DNA of 31,681 bases from RUG11237 sp045126515 (GTDB lineage Bacteria > Bacillota > Clostridia > Lachnospirales > Lachnospiraceae). The translations under genes were made by a program, and so were the position numbers. The first letter of the stretch is position 1. Each line of letters opens with the position of its first letter. Below the pieces are notes generated by a model that worked only from the letters and a program-made list of their open reading frames with translations, had not been told where the DNA came from and made no database searches. This document shows, in pieces, positions 7,866 to 14,223 of the stretch. Location of the stretch: positions 1 to 31,681 of the forward strand of contig JBGVOM010000141.1 of assembly GCA_045126515.1 (NCBI GenBank), given 5' to 3'.

Positions 7866-7934
7866 AACTCTTGCAAAAAGACTATTCCATCATCTATATC
7901 CTTTTTGATTTATACATTTCTTTTTGCAAGAGTT
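7866..7934. repeat. 15-bp inverted repeat with 39-base spacer
   Basis: AACTCTTGCAAAAAG (7866-7880) and CTTTTTGCAAGAGTT (7920-7934) are perfect inverse copies. On the minus-strand transcript they would form a hairpin between peptide 4 and the membrane gene and would cover the beginning of the latter, which could limit its translation. No T tract follows. Confidence 0.7.
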
Positions 7935-7980
7935 ATACTCTCTACAACTTAAATAGGTATACAATAACTAAACTAATATT

Positions 7981-8253
7981 TTACCATCCAATTGTAACAG
8001 ATTTTCCTGTTGCCCATACATATCCACCAATTGTTGCTGCTGCTATAGTTCCTGCTGCTATAAATCCTGCTAAAATTGCTGCTGCCGCAGATAATAATGG
8101 ATTAACACAAGATAAGATATACTTAAACACTGATTTTGCACATGTCTTTATTATCGTTGTTACTGCTGATGAAGATAAAACTTTTCTTGCTGCATACTTT
8201 CCTATTGCAATCAATGCCCCTGTAACCAAAGCTTTTGTGATTATTTCCTGCAT
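7981..8253 (-). pseudogene. Bacteriocin-like peptide 4, leader degenerate or frameshifted
   Basis: The frame from 8253 encodes a 90-residue Ala/Ile/Gly-rich product (MQEIITKALVTGALIA ... WATGKSVTIGW) with long hydrophobic segments and two Cys, much like the mature parts of prepeptides 1 and 2. The ATG has no ribosome-binding site and is directly preceded by a stop. A good site, AAGGAG, lies ahead of an ATG at 8308, but that frame gives only MEMTYFLLLPV. MEM and MTY are pieces of the conserved leader, so the leader was probably collapsed by an internal deletion and the frame lost. Alternatively this is a leaderless or circular-type peptide with a poor start. Treat as a damaged gene unless expression is shown. 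Confidence 0.5.
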
Positions 8254-8360
8254 CTACAAATGTTTTATATGCTACACAGGCAATAGCAGAAAATATGTCA
8301 TTTCCATTATTTTTCTCCTTTCTCAGGTACGCTTATTGTAGAGCGATTCTACCCACATTC

Positions 8361-8747
8361 CTAGTTTTTTATCCATCCTCCGGTACCATCTTTTAAAAAG
8401 TAAATATTTATATTATCCATACTGTTTCCTTGATATAAATTTTCCGTTTGCTTTTCTACCGGAATATAGCTTTTTGATACAATATCTTTGAAATTTATTT
8501 GATTTGCATATATGTACACAATCTTGTTTTCTTCCTGGTTTATCAATGCATATTCATACGATAAGTCACTACAGTATACAGTTATATAGGCAGGATACTC
8601 AAAGAGTCGTTCATCATATACAATTTGCTTTGTTACCTTCTTGCCATTCACATCATATTCGTATTTAATTTGCGAAAGTCTGGTTATTTCTTCTTCAAAA
8701 TCCTTCGTATCATAAACTGCTTCCAGGTAAATTATCGTTTCGTCCAT
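8361..8747 (-). pseudogene. N-terminally truncated paralogue of the bacteriocin-3 lipoprotein
   Basis: 128 residues without signal peptide or lipobox. The stretch AYITVYCSDLSYEYALINQEE followed by IVYIYANQINFKDIV aligns with TYITIYDGAGTYEYAMLDEEN and IIYVFSQLGNIQDIV of the lipoprotein at 8808-9401, and both end in an NIYYF/NIYFL strand plus an aromatic tail. The N-terminal export signal is missing and there is no clear ribosome-binding site before ATG 8747. Probably a relic of a second lipoprotein gene, perhaps originally paired with peptide 4. Confidence 0.6.
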
Positions 8748-8807
8748 GGATAAATTTGTAGACTGATAAAAATATTAATAATTTTTATTCTGTGACACAT
8801 GGGAAAC

Positions 8808-9401
8808 TCAATCATCTACAAATGAATATCCATCCTCTTCCTCTGCAAAATAATATATATTATATGGGTCAATTATTTTATCTTCGATATCACTTTTGCC
8901 AACTATATACTTTTCGCCAACAATATCCTGTATATTACCTAATTGGGAAAATACATAAATAATAGAGGTGTTTTCTTCATCAAGCATTGCATATTCATAT
9001 GTACCTGCACCATCATAAATTGTAATATATGTTAAATATCCACTTTCTGTTGTAGTACTTAAAGCTGCCTGCTGGGTATTATGATAGCTAACTACAATAT
9101 TTTCCAAACGTTGTTGTTCCTTTTCGTATGTTTTGTCATCATAATTGCATTTTATACCTAATTGATATATTCCATCAAATATTCCTTCCTGCTCCACATG
9201 ATTGCATTCTTTCATATAGTCTATTGCTACTTCCGGCTGTGGGAATATTAGCAATTTGCTATGAATATCACTGTTTTCCTTCATTTGGGATAGAATTGTT
9301 TCATACAATTCCGGACTAACTATTGTTTCATTTTTTCCACAGCCTGCACATAATAGCATTACACCCAAAAATATACATATGATTTTTTTCCTGTTTTTCA
9401 T
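8808..9401 (-). CDS. Lipoprotein following bacteriocin 3
   Basis: 197 residues from the start at 9401 (AAGGG upstream). The N-terminus MKNRKKIICIFLGVMLL leads to the lipobox CAGC with Cys21, so it should be lipid-anchored on the outer face of the membrane. The rest is an acidic alpha/beta domain of unknown family with the paired strands ..YLTYITIYDG.. and ..SIIYVFSQL... It lies 18 bases after prepeptide 3 and a truncated paralogue sits just downstream. Surface lipoproteins commonly give immunity to membrane-active peptides, so that role is the best guess. Confidence 0.75.
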   Translation of the reverse strand: MKNRKKIICIFLGVMLLCAGCGKNETIVSPELYETILSQMKENSDIHSKLLIFPQPEVAIDYMKECNHVEQEGIFDGIYQLGIKCNYDDKTYEKEQQRLENIVVSYHNTQQAALSTTTESGYLTYITIYDGAGTYEYAMLDEENTSIIYVFSQLGNIQDIVGEKYIVGKSDIEDKIIDPYNIYYFAEEEDGYSFVDD

Positions 9402-9418
9402 TTTATACCCTTTTCTTT

Positions 9419-9823
9419 TTAACATGGTGCCGTTACAAATACCTTTCTATATATCTGATATCTTGGAATGCCTTTAAATTTCTTTGTGTCTAAACCATTT
9501 TCAACATCAATTCCGTTAATTAATGATTCCAATATACTATTTGCCTGTTTTATACCCATTCCAGATAAAGCCAAGAAAAAACTTCCTGCACAATAGAATG
9601 CTAACGCATGTGAATATATTTCTGCTGCTAAATCATAACATGTAATATTTGACCATCTATTTTCATTTAAAATTTTAGTAGCTTTCCACATAGCCCCTGT
9701 CTTTGTGAGATAAGTCACCGAATATCCATATTTTTTACCTCCCTCCACATACGTCATTTCCTCTTCATTCATTACCGCATAACTACTTGGCATTGCTAAT
9801 GCTCCATCATAACACATTTCCAT
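9419..9823 (-). CDS. Double-glycine-leader bacteriocin-like prepeptide 3
   Basis: 134 residues. The leader again starts MEMCYDGALAM and ends EEMTYVEGG (residue 29). The ~105-residue mature region, beginning KKYGYSVTYLTKTG, is less hydrophobic than in prepeptides 1 and 2: one Ala/Phe/Leu-rich helix (ALAFYCAGSFFLALSGMG) sits between basic or polar stretches, with a C-terminal IYRKVFVTAPC. There are three Cys. GGAGGA precedes ATG 9823. It lies behind the broken duplicate of the exporter's 3' end, so the conserved promoter-leader module has here been joined to a different neighbour than for prepeptides 1 and 2. Confidence 0.83.
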   Translation of the reverse strand: MEMCYDGALAMPSSYAVMNEEEMTYVEGGKKYGYSVTYLTKTGAMWKATKILNENRWSNITCYDLAAEIYSHALAFYCAGSFFLALSGMGIKQANSILESLINGIDVENGLDTKKFKGIPRYQIYRKVFVTAPC

Positions 9824-9851
9824 TTTATTGTGTCCTCCTTTTTCTTTCTAA

Positions 9852-9945
9852 AATATTTTTGTAGTTTTTTGTCACCGCTGTACACCCAATAACAAAATAT
9901 ATATGTAAAACAATTGTTTAACACCAACTTAACCTCTCCCATCAA
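9852..9945 (-). promoter_or_regulatory. Promoter region of bacteriocin 3
   Basis: Same layout as before prepeptides 1 and 2: TTGGTGTTA, a 12-bp palindrome, ACATATATATTTTG. The palindrome sequence differs (AAACAATTGTTT, 9908-9919) but the dyad symmetry is kept exactly. Gene-proximal elements AATATTTTTG (9852-9861) and TAGTTTTTTG (9862-9871) resemble the 10-bp operator boxes. Confidence 0.55.
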
Positions 9946-9952
9946 ACCACAC

Positions 9953-10278
9953 CTATGTATAGCTCATCTCATTTTCATCAAAGATAACCGGAACTTCTTC
10001 CTCTACCTTTTCTTCCTCTCTCACCACAAAGTTCCCCTGCTGCATTTCCCAAAGCTTATAATACTCGCCTCTTCTCTCCAGCAGTTCCTCATGACTGCCC
10101 TGCTCCACAATCTCACCCTGGTTCATCACAATAATCTCATCGCAGTTTTTCATTGTTGCCAGTCATCGGGCAATAATCAGCATGGATTTATCTCTAATTT
10201 TATTATAAATCATATCAAAGATGATATTCTCCGTAGCAAAATCCAGATTACTGGTACTTTCATCTAAAATATAAAACT
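9953..10278 (-). pseudogene. 3' fragment of a duplicated peptide exporter gene
   Basis: The translated sequence EFYILDESTSNLDFATENII through NCDEIIVMNQGEIVEQGSHE matches the ATPase C-terminus of the intact exporter (10924-13071) almost perfectly, but only from the Walker B motif onward. An internal TGA (10163-10165) interrupts it where the intact gene reads through AHRLA. Unlike the intact gene, this copy keeps a 29-residue acidic tail (QGNFVVREEE ... ENEMSYT). It is clearly non-functional as an ATPase. Confidence 0.85.
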
Positions 10279-10353
10279 CATATTTCCAATAATAAAATTT
10301 ACATCTACAAAATATCCCTGTGATAAATAATGACAAATATCGAAAATTAGCAT
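10264..10353 (-). CDS. Possible 29-residue peptide ORF
   Basis: ATG 10353 follows AGGAGA by about ten bases and opens a 29-codon frame (MLIFDICHYLSQGYF ...) ending in TAG at 10264-10266, overlapping the beginning of the exporter fragment out of frame. It may be just the damaged junction of the duplication. Listed because the ribosome-binding site is fair. Confidence 0.2.
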   Translation of the reverse strand: MLIFDICHYLSQGYFVDVNFIIGNMSFIF

Positions 10354-10411
10354 AATAACTATATCTCCTGTTTTTGTCATATATTCAACACATATACTTT
10401 TCTAAAAATTA

Positions 10412-10561
10412 TTATTTTCTTTTTTTAATTTTAATCGTTTCCTTTAAATTAATTACCCATTCTGCCACTACAGTTATTCCTAATATTGCAAATAATATAT
10501 TATCTATTATTTTAATTGTTTCATAATTTTTGATATTTAGATTACTCTTTGCCTTTACCAC
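10412..10561 (-). CDS. Possible small membrane peptide overlapping 10542
   Basis: A frame of up to 49 residues with a GTG start at 10561, overlapping the end of the preceding gene by 20 bases, reads ...NYETIKIIDNILFAILGITVVAEWVINLKETIKIKKRK. It has one membrane helix and a basic C-terminus. There is no good ribosome-binding site, so translational coupling or a frameshifted tail of the upstream protein are both possible. The rest of 10279-10411 holds nothing further I recognise. Confidence 0.3.
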   Translation of the reverse strand: MVKAKSNLNIKNYETIKIIDNILFAILGITVVAEWVINLKETIKIKKRK

Positions 10562-10772
10562 AAAATCCAATAGCCCACAAAATTACAACAATTAATGATA
10601 CAAATATTAAATTTAATAATATCACATACTTAATAGTTATCGTTGTTCCCAATGCTCCAATAGCCCATAGAATTATATCTGCACATAAAGCAAACAATAA
10701 ACTGAAAACTACTCCAAGAACCATCCTATATAATCTTTTTTTCTTTTTGCCACTATTTAAATTATTATTCAT
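10542..10772 (-). CDS. Small two-TM membrane protein
   Basis: 76 residues from ATG 10772, preceded by AAGGAG. A basic N-terminus (SGKKKKRLYR) is followed by two membrane helices (VLGVVFSLLFALCADIILWAIGAL and YVILLNLIFVSLIVVILWAIGF). The size and topology suit a bacteriocin immunity protein, but I see no family signature. It lies between the intact exporter gene and its duplicated 3' fragment, so it probably came in with the duplication event. Confidence 0.6.
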   Translation of the reverse strand: MNNNLNSGKKKKRLYRMVLGVVFSLLFALCADIILWAIGALGTTITIKYVILLNLIFVSLIVVILWAIGFCGKGKE

Positions 10773-10836
10773 AACAGTCTCCTTACCATATCCAATAATT
10801 ATAACCACCATCTTAATCCTTCACATCAAGCCACAC

Positions 10837-11162
10837 CTATGTATAGCTCATCTCATTTTCATCAAAGATAACCGGAACTTCTTCCTCTACCTCTTCTTCT
10901 TCTCTCACCACAAAGTTCCCCTGCTACATTTCCCAAAGCTTATAATACTCGCCTTTTCTCTCCAGCAGTTCTTCATGGCTACCCTGTTCCACAATCTCTC
11001 CCTGATTCATCACGATAATCTCATCGCAATTCTTCACTGTTGCCAGTCTGTGGGCGATAATCAGCATGGATTTATCTCGAAATTTATTGTAAATCATATC
11101 AAAGATAATATTCTCTGTAGCAAAGTCCAGATTGCTGGTACTTTCATCTAAAATATAAAATT
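10837..11162 (-). repeat. Direct repeat of the exporter 3' end
   Basis: This ~326-base stretch, covering the last ~80 codons of the exporter plus its untranslated former tail, is almost identical to 9953-10278. The ~560 bases between the copies carry the small membrane protein. The first codon of the tail is TAG here (10924-10926) and CAG in the other copy. Confidence 0.85.
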
Positions 11163-13071
11163 CATTCTTCTTAAGAAAAGCCCTTGCCAATGCGATTCTC
11201 TGCTTTTCCCCACCACTTAAACCGTTTCCTGCTTCCTCTAAAAACGTGTAATACTGCATTGGAAGTTTCTTGATAAAGTCATGGGCATCTGCTGCCTTTG
11301 CTGCTTCCTTTACCTCATCCAGCGTGGCATTCATACGGCTGACTCTGATATTGTCATAAATACTTTTGGAAAACAGTTCAATATTCTGTGGCACATAGGA
11401 AACTGCTCGTCTTAAGGAATCATTGGTGAATTCATTAATATCCACGCCATCAATGGTAATTTCGCCATTTTCCGGTTCGTAGTATTTTAAAAGCAGCTTG
11501 GCAATGGTGGATTTTCCACTTCCGCTGGCTCCTACCAGCGCTACCTTTTTACCCTTTGGTATAGAAAAACTAATATTATTTAATACGGGTTTTCTGTTTC
11601 CATAACGGAAGGTAACATTCTTCAGCTGAATATTTCCCTCTACCTTTTCTAATTCCTGATAGCTCTGTTCGTCTTTATCATCCTGCTCTCTTTCATAATC
11701 CATAATTTCCGAAATACGTTTCATGGAAATATTGGCTTCCTGAATGGATAACTGCAAGCTTACTAAACGACCTACCGGATCCATAAAGTAACCGGACAGC
11801 GTCATAAATGCCATCATACTTCCCAAGGTAATATTCCCATCAATTACCTGCATGATTCCTGCATAGGTCAGGATAAGATTTCCCACTCCGGAAATCAGGC
11901 TGGAAATGGTTCCTTGTACATTTGATAACATTCCTTCTTTATAACCAATTCTAAGAGATTTAATATACTCCCTTTCAATATTTTCCAGTTCCGTATCCTC
12001 ATTAGCATTTCCTTTAATGGTTTCTACTGCACGAAGCCCTTCAATAATCTGGGAATTTAATATGGAAGCCTGCTGCATCTGTTCTTCATTAATTTTCTTA
12101 TAAGGCTGCTTGAAAATAAATACCAGAAGAATACTTATAATTGTCATAAACACGATAATAGCAAACAGCGTAGGATTCATGCGGAACAGAATCACACCCG
12201 TCACCAGCGCCATACCAATATCCATAATCAAAGTCAGTGCAATATTTGTAAACACATCTTTTATGGTAAAGGCATCCGAAAAACGTGTAGTAATATCACC
12301 TGTTTTTCTGGTGGCAAAAAACTTCATTGGCAACTTATAAATATGTTCAAAATATCCCAGCATTAATGGTATATCTATACGAATAGACAAATGCATCATC
12401 ATCCACTGTCTTACAAAATCTATGGTAATCTGCACTATGGAAACACCTAAGAATACCAACAATACCATTTTAAGAACATTTTCCTGTTTATATGGTAAGA
12501 TTTCATCATATATTACATTGTTAAATATGGAGGATACAATTCCAAGAATCGTCATCAGCAAAGATGCTAAAATACCATAGAGGAACAGTTTCTTCTGTGG
12601 CATAAGAAGTCTTAGATATCTCTGAAAGATTTTTTCTCCCTTGACCTTCCCCTTTGTAAACTCATTGTTCGGCTTTAGTATTAACATTGCTCCGGTAAAG
12701 CTTTTGTAAAACTCATCAATTTCCATTCGTATCAAATCCTTTGCCGGATCTCCCACCACCACGTGCTTTTTCGTTATCTTAAAGATAACAACAAAATGAC
12801 TTAACCCTTCTTTTGTCAAAATGTTTGCTATAGCAGGCAAGGTATATTCACTTAAGAAGCCCTCTTTATCCACTCGCACCGCCTGCGATGTAAATCCTAA
12901 CCTGTCTGCACATTTACTTAACCCAAGAAGATTTGTACCCTTCAAATCCGTTCCCATCATATCACGGAGTTTCGTGATAGTCGTTTCCTTTTTATAATGC
13001 AGACAGACCATGGCAAGACATGCGGCGGCACAATCGGTCATATCGTGCTGTTGTATATATGTATATCTCAT
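10924..13071 (-). CDS. Peptidase-containing ABC exporter for double-glycine peptides
   Basis: 715 residues. The N-terminal C39 cysteine protease domain (about 1-135) has QHDMTDC with catalytic Cys14, His92 (GLSHFVV) and Asp108 (GDPA). Six membrane helices follow (about 160-440). The ATPase domain (about 475-715) carries Walker A GASGSGKST, signature LSGGEKQR, Walker B FYILDES and the H-loop AHRLA. It should cleave leaders after Gly-Gly and export the peptides through the membrane with the HlyD adaptor. ATG 13071 has GGAG upstream and a clear promoter at 13106-13134 next to the operator boxes, so it is probably activated by the neighbouring regulator. The gene ends with TAG where its duplicate reads CAG and continues for 29 acidic residues; the catalytic domains are complete without that tail. 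Confidence 0.95.
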   Translation of the reverse strand: MRYTYIQQHDMTDCAAACLAMVCLHYKKETTITKLRDMMGTDLKGTNLLGLSKCADRLGFTSQAVRVDKEGFLSEYTLPAIANILTKEGLSHFVVIFKITKKHVVVGDPAKDLIRMEIDEFYKSFTGAMLILKPNNEFTKGKVKGEKIFQRYLRLLMPQKKLFLYGILASLLMTILGIVSSIFNNVIYDEILPYKQENVLKMVLLVFLGVSIVQITIDFVRQWMMMHLSIRIDIPLMLGYFEHIYKLPMKFFATRKTGDITTRFSDAFTIKDVFTNIALTLIMDIGMALVTGVILFRMNPTLFAIIVFMTIISILLVFIFKQPYKKINEEQMQQASILNSQIIEGLRAVETIKGNANEDTELENIEREYIKSLRIGYKEGMLSNVQGTISSLISGVGNLILTYAGIMQVIDGNITLGSMMAFMTLSGYFMDPVGRLVSLQLSIQEANISMKRISEIMDYEREQDDKDEQSYQELEKVEGNIQLKNVTFRYGNRKPVLNNISFSIPKGKKVALVGASGSGKSTIAKLLLKYYEPENGEITIDGVDINEFTNDSLRRAVSYVPQNIELFSKSIYDNIRVSRMNATLDEVKEAAKAADAHDFIKKLPMQYYTFLEEAGNGLSGGEKQRIALARAFLKKNEFYILDESTSNLDFATENIIFDMIYNKFRDKSMLIIAHRLATVKNCDEIIVMNQGEIVEQGSHEELLERKGEYYKLWEM

Positions 13072-13105
13072 AACTTTCTCCTATAAATTTTATTTACCTC
13101 ATAGC

Positions 13106-13134
13106 ATTATATTGTTTTGTTTTCTTTGTGTCTA
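13106..13134 (-). promoter_or_regulatory. Promoter of the exporter operon
   Basis: On the minus strand TAGACA (-35, 13129-13134) and TATAAT (-10, 13106-13111) are separated by exactly 17 bp. The -35 hexamer abuts the first 10-bp operator box (13135-13144), as expected for an activator that contacts RNA polymerase from just upstream. Confidence 0.75.
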
Positions 13135-13187
13135 TTAGTTTTTGTGGTGTTTTTTTGTTGATTTTTGTTGGTTTTTGTTGGTTTTTG
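13135..13187. promoter_or_regulatory. Operator array I: five 10-bp boxes
   Basis: Boxes TTAGTTTTTG (13135-13144), then after three bases TGTTTTTTTG (13148), TTGATTTTTG (13158), TTGGTTTTTG (13168) and TTGGTTTTTG (13178-13187) in exact 10-bp register. The reverse complement, CRAAAACYAA, shares the CRAAAA core of the Spo0A box. One helical turn per box suggests cooperative binding on one DNA face by the Spo0A-type regulator encoded next door. Confidence 0.75.
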
Positions 13188-13206
13188 TATTTAAATGTGA
13201 TATACT
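13178..13206 (+). promoter_or_regulatory. Promoter of the regulator gene
   Basis: TATACT (-10, 13201-13206) lies 17 bp downstream of TTGGTT, which is the first six bases of the last operator box. The box therefore occupies the -35 position, which would allow autoregulation of the regulator gene, positive or negative. Confidence 0.6.
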
Positions 13207-13249
13207 CAATACTATATTTGACTTATTTTTACTTAGGAAGGAGGAGTTT

Positions 13250-14035
13250 ATGGAACGCACGCTTACTGTATTAATAATAGAAGATGATACTGCTATCTGC
13301 CAACGACTTGCTGCTGAAATAGAGGAAACGCGAGACATCACTCTAGTGAATATAACAAATAGTTCGTTGGAAGCTTTGGAACTTGTTAAAGAACAGCTTC
13401 CTGATGCAATAATTCTTGACTTGGATTTAGGCAGTGGGTGTGGAAATGGCTTTGAGTTCCTTCAAGAAGTAAAAAAAATTCCCCTTTCCATTGCACCCTA
13501 TATTTTAGTCACCACAAGTTTTTCAAGTTCTAATGCGCAGAACTTTGCAAAAGACTTAGGTGCAGATTTTATCTTTTTTAAACATCAAACAGATTATACG
13601 GAAAAAAAGGCAGTTGCCTTTTTAGAAATGATGCGTCCTTTAATTTTAAAAAGCCAACATCCAAATAATTTGTCAACTGCCCTTTCAGAAACTTCTGCAC
13701 AAAAAAATCAACGTATCAGAAGACTGATTACCACTGAGTTGGATTATGTTGGAATTAATCCAAAATCTGTTGGCTATCAGTATCTTATTGATGCCATTCT
13801 GATTGCCATAAATGATGCACAGCCCAACATTCCTACTGCTGTTTCACAAATACATAAAAAAACTCCTGCAAGTGTGGAACGCGGAATGCAAAATGCTATT
13901 TCCCACGCATGGCGCACAATGGATATTAACGAATTGTCAGTACATTATACTGCCAAAATCAATCCCAACAGAGGTATGCCAACTTTAACAGAATTTATTT
14001 GCTATTATGCAAATAAAATCAAAAACATGTGCTAA
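13250..14035 (+). CDS. Response regulator with Spo0A-type DNA-binding domain
   Basis: 261 residues, start chosen at ATG 13250 because of AAGGAGGAG upstream. The receiver domain (1-130) has the acidic pair in IIEDD, phospho-acceptor Asp57 (AIILDLDLG), Thr89 and Lys111. The C-terminal domain (about 152-261) matches the Spo0A effector fold: GYQYLIDAI, then TPASVERGMQNAISHAWR as the recognition-helix region, and the final GMPTLTEFICYYANKI. LytTR would be the usual partner of a peptide-sensing kinase, so this pairing is unusual. It is not the sporulation master gene itself by context: it sits in a bacteriocin island with its own kinase. Probable targets are the 10-bp box arrays at 13135, 14181 and 18058. 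Confidence 0.9.
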   Translation: MERTLTVLIIEDDTAICQRLAAEIEETRDITLVNITNSSLEALELVKEQLPDAIILDLDLGSGCGNGFEFLQEVKKIPLSIAPYILVTTSFSSSNAQNFAKDLGADFIFFKHQTDYTEKKAVAFLEMMRPLILKSQHPNNLSTALSETSAQKNQRIRRLITTELDYVGINPKSVGYQYLIDAILIAINDAQPNIPTAVSQIHKKTPASVERGMQNAISHAWRTMDINELSVHYTAKINPNRGMPTLTEFICYYANKIKNMC

Positions 14036-14060
14036 TGTTTATATGTGCAGATATTGTGAA

Positions 14061-14108
14061 TTATTTACCATAAGCGATATACCATAATATTTCAAATATT
14101 TTACCCAT
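14061..14108 (-). CDS. 15-residue micro-gene, candidate signalling peptide
   Basis: ATG 14108 is preceded by AAGGAGGA at seven bases, the ideal spacing, and encodes MGKIFEILWYIAYGK followed by TAA. It lies on the strand opposite to the regulator and kinase genes, in the gap between them. That is where peptide pheromone genes of ComD/AgrC-type systems are often found. The product is hydrophobic and aromatic with a Lys near each end and has no leader, so it would be a leaderless pheromone exported as such. Box-like elements (14181-14211) lie ~75 bp upstream and a small hairpin (14122-14138) touches the ribosome-binding site. No similar known pheromone comes to mind; the function is inferred from position, ribosome-binding site and the kinase type. 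Confidence 0.6.
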   Translation of the reverse strand: MGKIFEILWYIAYGK

Positions 14109-14121
14109 AATTTTATCCTCC

Positions 14122-14138
14122 TTCGTTTTGATAACGAA
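14122..14138. promoter_or_regulatory. Inverted repeat beside the micro-gene ribosome-binding site
   Basis: TTCGTT (14122-14127) and AACGAA (14133-14138) form a 6-bp stem with a five-base loop, overlapping the first bases of the micro-gene's AAGGAGGA (14116-14123). AACGAAAA is also close to the operator half-site CRAAAA, so it may be a binding site or an RNA hairpin. Confidence 0.4.
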
Positions 14139-14180
14139 AAGATACAAAATTATGCATATTTTTTATATTAGTACATGTCT

Positions 14181-14211
14181 TTAGTTTTTTGTTACTTTCT
14201 ATTGTTTTTTG
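14181..14211. promoter_or_regulatory. Operator array III: weaker box array
   Basis: TTAGTTTTTTG (14181-14191), TTACTTTCTA (14192-14201) and TTGTTTTTTG (14202-14211) continue the 10-11 bp periodicity of the other arrays with more mismatches. The array has the same orientation relative to the minus-strand micro-gene as array I has to the exporter. A -10 like CATAAT (14149-14154) exists, but a proper -35 at 17 bp does not, so the promoter remains uncertain. It also lies just 12 bases ahead of the kinase start codon. Confidence 0.5.
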
Positions 14212-14223
14212 TGAGGTATTTTT

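Noticed and set aside
7871..8341. Plus-strand frame of 156 residues
   Set aside because: It is antisense to peptide 4 and mirrors its Ala-rich codons; no ribosome-binding site or promoter.
9914..10267. Plus-strand frames at 9914-10267 and 10549-11151
   Set aside because: They are antisense to the duplicated exporter end; their similarity to each other only reflects that duplication.
13135..13187. Possible CRISPR or microsatellite because of regular short repeats
   Set aside because: Units are 10 bp without spacers and with promoter elements at fixed distance; geometry is shared with 18058-18111, so operator boxes explain them better.
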